Source: Pimelobacter simplex (GTDB lineage: Bacteria > Actinomycetota > Actinomycetes > Propionibacteriales > Nocardioidaceae). Taken from it: 64,000 nucleotides of DNA. The DNA lies in contig NZ_CP096276.1 in assembly GCF_024662235.1 (NCBI RefSeq), positions 1,054,001 through 1,118,000 on the forward strand, given 5' to 3'. Under the pieces are notes generated by a model. It was given only the letters and a program-made list of their open reading frames with translations, did no database searches and was not told the origin of the DNA. Shown piece after piece: positions 34,930 through 43,596 of the stretch (within the stretch, counting starts at the first letter, position 1; the number at the start of each line of letters is the position of its first letter). Made by a program: the position numbers and the translations under genes.

Positions 34930-36020
34930 TCACCCAGGAGCGCGGGGGACCGGTCGACCACGCGGTCGACGTCGCGGTCGAGCTCGCGCGGCGCGGTCAC
35001 GAGAGCCACCTCGTCGGCCCGGCGGGCGCGGTGCTCGACCGGGTCGCCGGTTCCGGCGTACGCACGCACGCGGCCGCCGTCCGCACCAAGACCGACCTGG
35101 CCGGCGCCCGTGCCGTGGCCCGGACCCTGCGCGCGATCGATCCCGACGTCGTCCACCTGCAGGACCGGCGCGCGGGCCTGGTCGGCCGGCTGCTCGGCGG
35201 CCGGGCCGCGACGGTCTACACGCTGCACGGCGTCCCCGACGCACTGGCGCCGCTCGTGCCCGGCAACCTGCCGGTGACGACGTCCCGCCGCCGCGACCGC
35301 GCGGTCTACCTGGGGCTCGAGCGGCTCCTCGCCGCCCGCCCCCGGACGGCGCTGGCCACGCCCTGCGCGGCCCTCGCGCACTACGCCCGCGAGCACGTCG
35401 GGGTCGCGGGCACCCGGGTGCACGTCGTCCCCAACGGGGTCACCGACGCCTGGCTCGGCCCGGCCCCCGCGCCGCGACCGGCGCGGACCGAGGGTCCGGT
35501 CCGGGCAGTCTGGGTCGGCCTGATGCAGCCGGTCAAGCGGGTCCCGGACCTGGTCCATGCCGTCGCCGAGGTCCCCGGCCTCGAGCTGGTCCTCGTGGGC
35601 GACGGACCCGAGCGCGCGCGGGTCGAGGCGGCCGTCGCCGCGACCGGGACCGGCGACCGGGTGCGGTTCGCCGGCTACCTCGCCGACCCGTCGGCCCTAG
35701 TGCGCGAGGCGGACCTCTTCGTGCTCTCGTCGGCGGCCGAGGCCTCGCCGATGGCGCTGCTGCAGGCGATGGCCTGTGGCGTCCCGGCGGTGGCCACGCG
35801 CGTCGGCGGCGTCCCCGAGGTGCTGCGCGACGGCGTCGAGGGACTCCTGGTCCGGCCCGGCGACCACGCCCAGTGGGTTGCCGCGCTCGGCGCCCTCACC
35901 GACGACCGCGCGCGGCGCGAGGCCATGGGCGCGGCCGCCCGGGCCCGGATCGCCGCGCGGCACCGCGTCGCGCACACCGTCGCCGCGCTGGTCCCGATCT
36001 ACGAAGGAGTGGCCGGATGA
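34911..36020 (+). CDS. Glycosyltransferase, GT4 family
   Basis: 369-residue GT-B enzyme. N-domain begins VVQLITQERGGPVDHAVDVAVELARRGH and has DVVHLQDRRAGLVGRL; C-domain shows VWVGLMQPVKRVPDL, LVGDGPERARVE and SSAAEASPMALLQAMACGVPAVATRVGGVPE, the donor-binding region. GTG 34911 has GAGGAGG 8 nt upstream and overlaps the fusion gene by 19 bp. The arrangement resembles exopolysaccharide GT4 enzymes of the EpsD/EpsF kind. Sugar unknown. Confidence 0.9.
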   Translation: MRVVQLITQERGGPVDHAVDVAVELARRGHESHLVGPAGAVLDRVAGSGVRTHAAAVRTKTDLAGARAVARTLRAIDPDVVHLQDRRAGLVGRLLGGRAATVYTLHGVPDALAPLVPGNLPVTTSRRRDRAVYLGLERLLAARPRTALATPCAALAHYAREHVGVAGTRVHVVPNGVTDAWLGPAPAPRPARTEGPVRAVWVGLMQPVKRVPDLVHAVAEVPGLELVLVGDGPERARVEAAVAATGTGDRVRFAGYLADPSALVREADLFVLSSAAEASPMALLQAMACGVPAVATRVGGVPEVLRDGVEGLLVRPGDHAQWVAALGALTDDRARREAMGAAARARIAARHRVAHTVAALVPIYEGVAG

Positions 36021-37087
36021 GGCTGCTGAGCATCATCTCCGAGCTGGGCATCGGCGGCGCCGAGGTCGTCGCCGTGCGCCTGGCGCTCGCGGCCGCCGGC
36101 GACGGGCACGACGTCCGGGTCGCGAGCACGCCCGGCTTCCGGGTCGCCGAGCTGGAGGCGGCCGGCGTCACCCACGTGCCGCTGCGCCTGGCCGGACGCC
36201 GGCTGACCGACCTGGCCGGCTCGCTGCGCCGGCTGCGCGCGGTCGAGACGCCGGACCTGGTCCACGCCCACAACCCGAAGCCGGCCACCCTGGCGCGCCT
36301 GGCGTTCGGCCGTCGTACGCCGATCGTCACGACGCTGCACGGCGTCAGCGAGGCCGAGGCCGGCCGCGCCGCGGCCCTCCTGGAGCGGACCAGCGACCGG
36401 GTCGTCGTCGTCGCCCCGCACCTGGCGGTGCAGCTGGAGCGGCACGGCTACCCGGCCGCGCGGATCGACGTCGTGGCCAACACCATCGACCCGCTGCCGG
36501 ACTACCCGCGCGAGCGCGCCCGGCACGAGCTCGGCCTGGCCCCCGACGAGGTCGTCGGGGTCTGCCTGGCCCGGATGGTCGACCAGAAGCGGCACGACCT
36601 GCTCCTCGACGCCTGGGCCCGGCTGCCGCGCCCGGCGACCCTCCTGCTGGCCGGCGACGGCCCGCACCGCGCGCACCTCACCGCGCGCACCGGCATGCTC
36701 GGCCTGCGCGACCGGGTGCGCTTCCTCGGCGAGCGCACCGACGTACCGCGGCTGCTCGCCGCCGCCGACTTCGCGGTCCTCCCCACGGACTGGGAGGGCC
36801 TGCCCATCTCGGTGCTCGAGGCGATCGGTGCCGGTGTGCCGGTGGTCGCCTCGGGCGTACCGGGCGTGGTCGACCACTTCGCCGGCGCCGTCCGGATCGT
36901 CCGGCCCGGCTCGGTCCCGGCGCTCGTCGAGGCCCTCGACCAGGTCACCGGTACGCCGTCCGTGCGCCGGGCGCTCGCCGAGCGCGGCCGCGAGGTGGCC
37001 GCCCGCCGGTTCGGACCCGAACGGATGGTCGAGCAGTACCGCGCCATCTACGCCCGCGGCGCCACGACAACGGAAGGAATCTCATGA
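36017..37087 (+). CDS. Glycosyltransferase, GT4 family
   Basis: 356-residue GT-B enzyme. Starts MRLLSIISELGIGGAEVVAVRLALA (the GGAE acceptor loop), with LVHAHNPKPATLARLA, then CLARMVDQKRHDLLL, LAGDGPHRAHL and PTDWEGLPISVLEAIGAGVPVVAS carrying the EX7E-like donor site. ATG 36017 overlaps the previous stop (ATGA) and has AAGGAG upstream. Together with the gene before it, probably adds consecutive sugars of the repeat unit. Confidence 0.9.
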   Translation: MRLLSIISELGIGGAEVVAVRLALAAAGDGHDVRVASTPGFRVAELEAAGVTHVPLRLAGRRLTDLAGSLRRLRAVETPDLVHAHNPKPATLARLAFGRRTPIVTTLHGVSEAEAGRAAALLERTSDRVVVVAPHLAVQLERHGYPAARIDVVANTIDPLPDYPRERARHELGLAPDEVVGVCLARMVDQKRHDLLLDAWARLPRPATLLLAGDGPHRAHLTARTGMLGLRDRVRFLGERTDVPRLLAAADFAVLPTDWEGLPISVLEAIGAGVPVVASGVPGVVDHFAGAVRIVRPGSVPALVEALDQVTGTPSVRRALAERGREVAARRFGPERMVEQYRAIYARGATTTEGIS

Positions 37088-37920
37088 GTCCCTGGAACGA
37101 GAAGCGCGGCCCGCGGTGGCCGCTGTTCGTGGGCATCGGCTGCGTGGTGGTGGGGCTGGTCGGCGGGTTCCTGCTGATGACCGGCATCACCGACCGCCGC
37201 GGCGACGACCCCGACCCGGCGCCGGGCCCCGAGCGCTCGGCCGCGCCCACGACCTCGGCCCCCGCGCCCACCCCGACGTCCCCGACGACCGCGACGACCG
37301 CGCCGCCCAGCACGCCCGGCGGCTCCGGCCTCACCGTCGTCTCGTGGGGCCAGGCGGCCGGTCAGCTCGCCGTGGTCGTGCGCAACGACACCGACGAGGT
37401 GGTCGAGCGGGCCCGGGTGCTGCTCACCGCACGGGACTCCTCGGGCGCCGCGCTCCTCAGCACCAGTGGCACCGAGGACGACGTCTGCTGCACCGTCGTC
37501 GGCCTCGCCCCCGGCGCCGAGTTCGGCCTGTTCGCCGAGCTGCGCTCCCCGCTGCGCGGGGTCACCGAGGTCGAGGTGCGCCCGGTCGCGGGCGGGTCGA
37601 GCACCGCGGACGGCGACGTCCCCCGCGTCGAGGTCCGCGAGCCCCGCCTGCGCCACCTGCCCGGCGACACCGTCGTCACGGCCCGGCTCACCGCGCGCGG
37701 CGACCTCAGCGGCTACCTGGCCGCGCAGGCGCTGCTCGTCGACGCCGAGGGCCGCGTGGTCCAGGTCGTCTCGGGTCGCTTCTACTGCTTCGCCTCCGGC
37801 CGGCCGGGCGCGGTCCGGCTGCGGCTGTTCCACGAGGTGCCCCGCGGGCTGCGGCTCGGCCGGGTGCTCGCCCAGGCGGTACCCCGTGGTGTGGCGCCCG
37901 GCGTCCCGGGGCGGTGCTGA
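37084..37920 (+). CDS. Membrane-anchored extracellular protein of unknown function
   Basis: 278 residues. One N-terminal membrane helix (about 13-34, PLFVGIGCVVVGLVGGFLLM), a Pro/Thr/Ala-rich stalk (about 38-80) and a beta-rich outer domain (VSWGQAAGQLAVVVRNDTDEVVERARVLLTARDSSG style), suggesting an Ig-like or FxLYD-like fold. A CC pair lies in DDVCCTVVGL and lone cysteines in FYCFAS and at the C-terminus. ATG 37084 overlaps the GT4 stop. Perhaps a polymer-binding or anchoring protein; no family recognised. Confidence 0.7.
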   Translation: MSPWNEKRGPRWPLFVGIGCVVVGLVGGFLLMTGITDRRGDDPDPAPGPERSAAPTTSAPAPTPTSPTTATTAPPSTPGGSGLTVVSWGQAAGQLAVVVRNDTDEVVERARVLLTARDSSGAALLSTSGTEDDVCCTVVGLAPGAEFGLFAELRSPLRGVTEVEVRPVAGGSSTADGDVPRVEVREPRLRHLPGDTVVTARLTARGDLSGYLAAQALLVDAEGRVVQVVSGRFYCFASGRPGAVRLRLFHEVPRGLRLGRVLAQAVPRGVAPGVPGRC

Positions 37921-37921
37921 C

Positions 37922-38962
37922 GTGGACGTCCTCGTCACCGGCGGCGCCGGCTACATCGGCAGCACCGTCGTCTCGGCCCTGGCCGACGCCGGCCACCACC
38001 CCGTGGTCCTCGACGACCTCTCGACCGGGCGCGCGGAGTTCGTCCGCGGCCGGACGTTCTACCGCGGCGACATCGCCGATGCCGGCCTGGTCCGCCGGAT
38101 CGTCGCGCGGCACCCGGGCATCCGGACCGCCGTCCACTGCGCGGCCCGCGTGGTCGTGCCGGAGTCGGTGGCCCGGCCGGCGGACTACTACCGGACCAAC
38201 GTGACCGGCACGCTCGAGCTCGCCGAGGCGCTCTCCGGCTGCGGCGTCCACGACCTCGTGGTCAGCGGCTCGGCCTCCGTCTACGGCGCCGGCCCCGACC
38301 TCGCCGTCGACGAGGACGCGCCCTGGGCCCCGGCCAGTCCCTACGCCCGGACCAAGGCGGTGGCCGAGCAGATGCTCGCCGACCTCGCCGCGGCGGGCCG
38401 GCTGCGAGTGCTCTCGCTGCGCTACTTCAACCCGGTCGGCGCGGACCCGTGGCTGCGGACCGGTCCGCAGCAGCCCCGGCCCGGGCACGTCCTCGGCGTG
38501 CTCGCGGACTGCCGCCGCACGGGCGCGGTGTTCCCGGTCCGCGGCACCGACTACCCGACCCGGGACGGCAGCGCGCTGCGCGACTACGTCCACGTGTGGG
38601 ACCTCGCCCGCGCCCACGTCGCCGCCGTGGAGCACTTCGAGCGCGCGCTCGACGGCCGCCGCGCCCAGGCGATCAACCTCGGCACCGGCCGCGGTACGAC
38701 GGTCCGCGAGCTGGTCGCGACCTTCGCCCGGGTCAGCGGCCACCCGGTCACCGTGGCCGACGCGCCGCGGCGCCCCGGTGACACCGCCGGCGCCTTCGCC
38801 CGGACCGACCGCGCCGCCCGGCTGCTCGGCTGGCACGCCGAGCGCGACCTCGCCACCGGCGTCGCCGACCTGCTGGGCTGGCTCGACCGGCGCCCGGCCG
38901 TGCTCGCCGGCATCTCCGCCGACCCGGTCGGTTCCCCCGGATTCCCTGGATCAACCAGGTGA
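37922..38962 (+). CDS. galE: UDP-glucose 4-epimerase
   Basis: 346-residue short-chain dehydrogenase/reductase of the GalE type, interconverting UDP-glucose and UDP-galactose to feed the transferases. Rossmann motif TGGAGYIG, LDDLSTGR, VHCAARVVVPESV, SGSASVYG with the catalytic Ser region, SPYARTK (YxxxK) and LRYFNPVGADP are all present, with RDYVHVWDLARAHVAA near the C-terminus. GTG 37922 begins one base after the preceding stop. The last 25 residues are longer than usual. UDP-GlcNAc or another hexose could be the real substrate. Confidence 0.9.
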   Translation: MDVLVTGGAGYIGSTVVSALADAGHHPVVLDDLSTGRAEFVRGRTFYRGDIADAGLVRRIVARHPGIRTAVHCAARVVVPESVARPADYYRTNVTGTLELAEALSGCGVHDLVVSGSASVYGAGPDLAVDEDAPWAPASPYARTKAVAEQMLADLAAAGRLRVLSLRYFNPVGADPWLRTGPQQPRPGHVLGVLADCRRTGAVFPVRGTDYPTRDGSALRDYVHVWDLARAHVAAVEHFERALDGRRAQAINLGTGRGTTVRELVATFARVSGHPVTVADAPRRPGDTAGAFARTDRAARLLGWHAERDLATGVADLLGWLDRRPAVLAGISADPVGSPGFPGSTR

Positions 38963-40077
38963 GCGCCGTGCACCAGAGGGACATGCCCCTGCGTACCGCC
39001 GTCGCCGTGACCACCGAGATCGCCCACGGCTCGGCCGCCGAGCTCGCCCTGGCCGACCTCGCGTCGTACGTCGACGGGCGCAGCAACGCGTTCAGCACCG
39101 GAGCGGGCTGGCTCCGCGCCGCCGCGCGCCACCTGCCCGGTCAGCCGCTGACGATCGCTCTCCGGGGCGCCGACGGCCGGGTGCTCGCGCTCGCGCCGCT
39201 GGTGGTGCAGCGCCGCGCGGGCGTGGTGCGGATCGAGGTGCTGGGCGGCGAGCTCAACGACTACGCCGAGCTCTTCCACGACGACCCGGTCGCCGCCGAC
39301 CTGCTCGCCGACGCCGTCGCCTCCTGGGTACGACGCCACCGCCGGTGGTCGCTGCGGCTCAGCCAGCTCGCGCCGGGCGACCCGGTCGTGGCCGGTCTCG
39401 TGGCGCGCCTGCCCGGCGCGGTCGTCGTACCGGGGCCGCCGATGCCGCGGATCGAGGGCGCGGGCACCGACTACCGCCTGACCCGGCACCGGCGCCGCAA
39501 GATCAACACCGACCTCAACCGCCTGGCCGCCGACGGGTACGACGCCGAGCGCCTCGTCGTCGACGATCCGGTCACCCTGGAGCGGTGGCTGCCGCGCCTG
39601 GTCGACGTCCGCCGCGGCCGGGACCACGGCAGCGGCCGGCGCAGCCACCTCGACGACGACGGCACCCGGGCCTTCCACGAGGAGGTCGTGCGCGACGCGA
39701 TGGCCCGGGGCCGGGCCGTGGTCGACCTGCTGGTCGTCGGTGACGAGGTGCTGGGCTTCACCACGACGCTGCGCGACGGTCCGGTCTCGCGGCTCTTCGA
39801 CGGCCGCGTCGCCCAGGACTGGATGCGCTACCGCGGCGGGATCGTGTGCGAGATGGCGGCCGTGCAGCGCGCGGTGGCGGACCCGGCCGTCGAGACCTTC
39901 GACTGGCTGCGCGGGCGGACCGACGCCAAGTTCGGCAACGCCGAGATCCACCGGGTCGAGCTGCAGGCCGCGTCCCATGCCTGGATCGAGCGGATGGACG
40001 AGCGCCGGGCGCGAGCCCGGGCCGGGCTCAAGGCGCTGCTCCCGGCCGCGCTGGTGCGCCGGATCGTGCAGCGATGA
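38959..40077 (+). CDS. CelD/BcsL-like GNAT-fold acyltransferase
   Basis: 372 residues resembling the GNAT-related family first named in cellulose biosynthesis (CelD-like, PF13480 type). Typical marks are the N-terminal SNAFSTGAGWLRAA, VLALAPLVVQRRAG, the basic TRHRRRKINTDLNRL stretch that heads the second GNAT half, and VCEMAAVQRAVADPAVETFDWLRGRTDAKF near the end. Members are thought to acylate sugars or aminoacylate polymers. GTG 38959 overlaps the galE stop. Confidence 0.82.
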   Translation: MSAVHQRDMPLRTAVAVTTEIAHGSAAELALADLASYVDGRSNAFSTGAGWLRAAARHLPGQPLTIALRGADGRVLALAPLVVQRRAGVVRIEVLGGELNDYAELFHDDPVAADLLADAVASWVRRHRRWSLRLSQLAPGDPVVAGLVARLPGAVVVPGPPMPRIEGAGTDYRLTRHRRRKINTDLNRLAADGYDAERLVVDDPVTLERWLPRLVDVRRGRDHGSGRRSHLDDDGTRAFHEEVVRDAMARGRAVVDLLVVGDEVLGFTTTLRDGPVSRLFDGRVAQDWMRYRGGIVCEMAAVQRAVADPAVETFDWLRGRTDAKFGNAEIHRVELQAASHAWIERMDERRARARAGLKALLPAALVRRIVQR

Positions 40078-41531
40078 CGGCGGCGGGGCAGCCGGACGAC
40101 GTCCTGCGCCGCACCGGTGCCGTGGTGCTGTCGCTCGCCGTCGCCGAGCTGCTCGGCAAGATCGCCACGTTCGTGACCTTCCTGCTCCTGGCGCGGATCC
40201 TCGGGGTCGCCGAGTTCGGCGTCCTCTCGTTCGGGTGGAGCCTCGGGCTGCTGCTCGCGGTCTTCTCGTCGCTGGGCCTGGAGGCCCGGCTCACCCAGCT
40301 CGGCAGCGCCCGTCCCGACCTGCTCGACCGCTGCTACGGCGCGCTGATGGGGATCCGGATGGTGCTGTGCGCCGTGGTGCTGGTGCCGACCACGGGCCTG
40401 CTGCTCGGCACGATGAGCACCAGCCACGCGCTCACCGTGAGCCTGCTCGTCGCGGCCGGGCTGGCCGACACGCTGGTCGACGCCTCGCGTGCCGCGTGCG
40501 GCGCCCGGCAGCGCCAGCACCTCTCGGCGGTCGTCCTCGTCGTGCAGCGCTTCTCGGCCCTGCTCCTGTCGGTGGGCGTGCTGCTGGTCACCGGGAACGT
40601 GGTGTGCGCGGCGCTCGGCTACCTGGTCGCGACGGGGGTCGGCGTGCTCGGCATGCACCTCGCCGCGCGCCGGGCGGGGGCGCGGATGCGGATCCGGGGG
40701 AGCGGGGCCGAGGCCCGGATGATCCTCGAGGCGGCGCCCGTGATGGGCCTCGGCGCCGTCGCCGCGATGGGGATGTTCCGCATCGACGCCGCCCTCATCG
40801 GCATGATCCTGGGCACCACGGCGGTCGGCGTCTACGGCGCGGGCTACCGCATCTTCGAGACCGTCCTCTTCGTCAGCTGGACCCTGGCCCGCGCGTACGT
40901 CCCGGTCATCGCCAGCCGACCCGACGACACCGAGCACGTGCGGCTCTGGGCGCAGCGGAGCCTGGTCGTCGTGGCCGCCGTCTACGTGCCGTACGGCGTC
41001 CTGCTCGCGACCCGCGGCGACGACCTGGTCGGCCTGCTGTTCGGACCCGAGTACGTGCACCGCGGCCTGCTCTGGGGGCTGGCCGTGGCGCCGCTGCTCT
41101 TCGGCGTCTCCTACCTCGGTTCGACGGTGCTGCTCGCGCTGCGCCCGGACCCGGTGGTGCTCGTCGGGAGCGTCGCGGCGCTGGTCGCGAACGTCGGCCT
41201 CAACCTGTGGCTGATCCCCGTCTGGGGCATCACCGCGGCCGCCGTCGCGACCAGCGTCGCCTTCCTCGTGCAGTCGGTGATCGTGGTCCGGGCGCTGGTG
41301 CGCACGGTGGGCAGCATCGCCCCGGTCCCCGAGCTGGTGGCCGTGCTGGTGGCCGCGGTCGTGGTCGGCATCGCGCTCGAGGCGATCGGCCCCTTGCTGC
41401 CGGCCCTGGCCGTGGCCGGGCTCGGCTACCTCGCCGTCGCCGGGCTCGCCGTGCACCGGCTGGCCCCGGCCGCGCTCGGGCAGGCCCGGGCCGCGCTGCG
41501 GCGTCCGGCGGTGGCTCGATCTCGGATCTGA
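40074..41531 (+). CDS. Wzx-type polysaccharide flippase
   Basis: 485 residues, about 12-14 membrane helices, MATE/MVF superfamily. Starts AVVLSLAVAELLGKIATFVTFLLLARILGVAEFGVLSF, the usual flippase N-terminus; AGYRIFETVLFVSWTLARAYVPVIAS and LLFGPEYV are further family features. It would flip lipid-linked repeat units across the membrane. ATG 40074 overlaps the acyltransferase stop. This is the second flippase module in the locus, so either two polymers are made or the fused copy has another task. It is the last gene of the 20964-41531 run; no strong terminator follows. Confidence 0.9.
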   Translation: MTAAGQPDDVLRRTGAVVLSLAVAELLGKIATFVTFLLLARILGVAEFGVLSFGWSLGLLLAVFSSLGLEARLTQLGSARPDLLDRCYGALMGIRMVLCAVVLVPTTGLLLGTMSTSHALTVSLLVAAGLADTLVDASRAACGARQRQHLSAVVLVVQRFSALLLSVGVLLVTGNVVCAALGYLVATGVGVLGMHLAARRAGARMRIRGSGAEARMILEAAPVMGLGAVAAMGMFRIDAALIGMILGTTAVGVYGAGYRIFETVLFVSWTLARAYVPVIASRPDDTEHVRLWAQRSLVVVAAVYVPYGVLLATRGDDLVGLLFGPEYVHRGLLWGLAVAPLLFGVSYLGSTVLLALRPDPVVLVGSVAALVANVGLNLWLIPVWGITAAAVATSVAFLVQSVIVVRALVRTVGSIAPVPELVAVLVAAVVVGIALEAIGPLLPALAVAGLGYLAVAGLAVHRLAPAALGQARAALRRPAVARSRI

Positions 41532-41650
41532 TACCGCTTGGCGCCCAGCCCTCGCCAGGCGCGGCGCGCTGGCTCAGGCTGGTCGGTGGCGACGGACGCT
41601 ACGGCGACCGACGCCCCGGGGGGCCGGCGGAGAGTGGGAACGACATCAGC

Positions 41651-42508
41651 GTGCGGAGGATCGTCGCCTCGTTCGAGCACCGCGCAGGCGGGGCCGGCGG
41701 GGCGAGGAGATGGTGGGAGCGGGCGACGGCCGCGCTCGACAGCACCGGGAGCCGGCCGAAGCCGGCCGCCCGGGCCGTGCTGGCCAACGCGCTCGCGCTG
41801 GTGCACTTCCCCGAGCGCGGCGACGTCGACGACCTCGCCGTCCTAGTCGAGGAGCACGGACGGCACGAGGTCGCCGAGCTCCAGGAGGCCGTGCTCGGCG
41901 CCGTCGACGGCCGCGACCGGCCGCTGACCACCCGCCTGGTCCGGGTCCTCGCGGGCTACGCCTGGGCACGCCCCGGCGCCCCGCTGCCCGCCGACGGCCG
42001 GGCCGGTCCGGCCCAGGTCGCGGGCGAGGCCGTCGTCCGCCTGCTCATGGTCGGCGACGCGACCGGTGAGCGGCCGGCCATCACCGGGACGGGCGACCTG
42101 CTCGCCGTCTTCGAGCGCCAGGGCATCCGGGTCTGGCGCGCGCTGGTCGCCGCGACCGTCGACGACCCGTGGACCGGCAGCGCCGAGCGCCACCTCGAGC
42201 TGCTCGACCCCGCCGCCCAGCCCTTCGAGGTCGCCAGCATCCGCGCGGTCCTCGACCTCTCCCGCCGCGAGGCCGAGCAGGACGAGCGCCGCGCGGTCGC
42301 CGCCCACATCCGCAGCACCATCGACCAGACCGGGCTGACCCAGCGGGAGTTCGCCGCCCTCGTCGGCACCTCGCCCTCGCGGCTCTCCACCTACGTCACG
42401 GGCGCGGTCACCCCGTCGGCGGCGATGCTGCTGCGGATCAACCGGGCCGCCCGCCGGGCCCAGCCGGCGGTGGACCCGCAGCCCGAGGAGCCCGAGCCGA
42501 GCGTCTAG
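41651..42508 (+). CDS. XRE-family regulator with unknown N-terminal domain (copy 1)
   Basis: 285 residues. The N-terminal 170 residues are helical and unassigned (FEHRAGGAGGARRWWERA, ALALVHFPERGDVDDLAVLVEEHG). The C-terminal 110 residues hold a module ending in a helix-turn-helix, GLTQREFAALVGTSPSRLSTY, then VTPSAAMLLRINRAAR. The same module occurs in the gene at 45566. GTG 41651 is the best in-frame start, after GGAGAG, but is uncertain. The gene stops with TAG inside the target site of the IS element at 42510. Probably a DNA-binding regulator; the target is unknown. Confidence 0.72.
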   Translation: MRRIVASFEHRAGGAGGARRWWERATAALDSTGSRPKPAARAVLANALALVHFPERGDVDDLAVLVEEHGRHEVAELQEAVLGAVDGRDRPLTTRLVRVLAGYAWARPGAPLPADGRAGPAQVAGEAVVRLLMVGDATGERPAITGTGDLLAVFERQGIRVWRALVAATVDDPWTGSAERHLELLDPAAQPFEVASIRAVLDLSRREAEQDERRAVAAHIRSTIDQTGLTQREFAALVGTSPSRLSTYVTGAVTPSAAMLLRINRAARRAQPAVDPQPEEPEPSV

Positions 42509-42509
42509 C
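42504..42509. repeat. Left copy of IS target site (TCTAGC)
   Basis: Six bases directly outside the left terminal repeat, matching NCTAGN. The right flank is CCTAGC (43591-43596), one mismatch. It contains the stop codon of the upstream XRE gene. Confidence 0.65.
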
Positions 42510-43590
42510 TGTACCCGGCCATCAGGTTGGTAGCAGCCGGCTGATCGGCGGCTTACCTCCGAGTGCGCTGTGGCGGCGTTCAGTGTTGTAGTGCTCGAGC
42601 CAGGGCGCAAGGGCGGCTACTCGCTCGTCGTTGCTGGCGAAGGCGCGACGGTAGGCCCACTCGGTGGTCAGGGTCCGGTTGAGGCGCTCCACCTTCCCGT
42701 TCTGCCAGGGACAGTGCGGCTTGATGAACCTCTGCTTGATGTCGTGCTCGGCGCATACGGCACGTAGCGACCATCGGTAGGCCCAGGCGTTGTCTGTCAT
42801 CAGACGCTCGATCCGGGTGATGCCATGGGCTGCGAAGTAGTCGATCGCGCGCTCGAGGAACGCGGCGCAGGTCGGGCCCTTCTCGTCAGGCAGCACCTCG
42901 CTGTAGGCCAGGCGGGAGTGGTCGTCGACGAGTGAGTGAACGAAGTCGAACCCGACCTTGGTGTTGCGATCGCGCATGATCGACCCGGCTCCGCGGCCGT
43001 GAGCCTTCCAGCCGCCGCCGGCGGGGATCTTGCCGAGCTTCTTGACATCCATGTGGACCAGCTCGCCAGGCCGCTCTCGCTCGTAGCGGGTCGCGGTCTG
43101 CTTCGAGGATCGGATCACCTCGCCGGTGATCGGATCCAGCTCGCGAAGGTAGGGCACGTGGTGGCGGCGCAGGATCCGCGACACTGTGCGGGCAGGAACG
43201 CCGACCTTCGCTCCGAGGACATCGGGTCCGTCGCGATGCTCGGCACGCGCGGTGAGAACCTTCTGCTCGACCTCGTTGCTGGTCTTGGTGGGCATCGAGT
43301 GGGGGCGTGAGGAGCGGGTGGCCAGGCCGTCTTCGCCTTCGGCGGTGTAGCGGTCGATCCAGGTCTTCACGCACTTGCGGGACACGCCCATCGCCGCAGC
43401 GATGTGGGCTTGTTTCCAGCCTGCTTGGTGGCGTTGGACGATCAGGCGCCGACCGTGAACGGTCAGCCGGGCACTACCGTGGGACACGAGAACCTCCGGG
43501 TTGGAGTGGGCCTTAGACAAGCCACATCCCATTCGGAGGTTCTCGTTCGTTCAACCAGGCTCGCCGCTACCAACGTCCTGGCCGGGTACA
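42510..43590 (-). mobile_element. IS481-family insertion sequence, 1081 bp
   Basis: Imperfect terminal inverted repeats of about 28 bp: the left end starts TGTACCCGGCCA then GGTTGGTAGC, and the right end read inward starts TGTACCCGGCCA then CGTTGGTAGC. Between them lies one intact transposase gene. Flanks TCTAGC and CCTAGC form a 6-bp near-perfect target duplication of the NCTAGN type reported for IS481 of Bordetella. Base composition inside is visibly less GC-rich than the neighbours, so arrival by transfer is likely. Both neighbouring genes keep their stop codons. Confidence 0.92.
42522..43484 (-). CDS. IS481-family transposase
   Basis: 320 residues. The N-terminal helix-turn-helix (SARLTVHGRRLIVQRHQAGWK, AAAMGVSRKCVKTWIDRY) binds the ends; the integrase core has Asp in VHMDVKKLG, Asp in LMTDNAWAYR and Glu in NGKVERLNRT (DDE triad intact). 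C-terminal YNTERRHSALGGKPPISRL is typical. GTG 43484 gives the common VSHGSARL start; an upstream in-frame start at 43532 adds 16 unrelated residues. It looks functional. It reads toward the left terminal repeat, which overlaps its last codons. Confidence 0.95.
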   Translation of the reverse strand, partial: SHGSARLTVHGRRLIVQRHQAGWKQAHIAAAMGVSRKCVKTWIDRYTAEGEDGLATRSSRPHSMPTKTSNEVEQKVLTARAEHRDGPDVLGAKVGVPARTVSRILRRHHVPYLRELDPITGEVIRSSKQTATRYERERPGELVHMDVKKLGKIPAGGGWKAHGRGAGSIMRDRNTKVGFDFVHSLVDDHSRLAYSEVLPDEKGPTCAAFLERAIDYFAAHGITRIERLMTDNAWAYRWSLRAVCAEHDIKQRFIKPHCPWQNGKVERLNRTLTTEWAYRRAFASNDERVAALAPWLEHYNTERRHSALGGKPPISRLLPT

Positions 43591-43596
43591 CCTAGC
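43591..43596. repeat. Right copy of IS target site (CCTAGC)
   Basis: Six bases directly outside the right terminal repeat; differs from the left copy only at the first base. It contains the stop codon of the minus-strand sigma gene. Confidence 0.65.

Noticed and set aside
41532..41650. Terminator after the exopolysaccharide operon
   Set aside because: Only a weak, interrupted GTCGGT/ACCGAC pairing was found and no T-tract.
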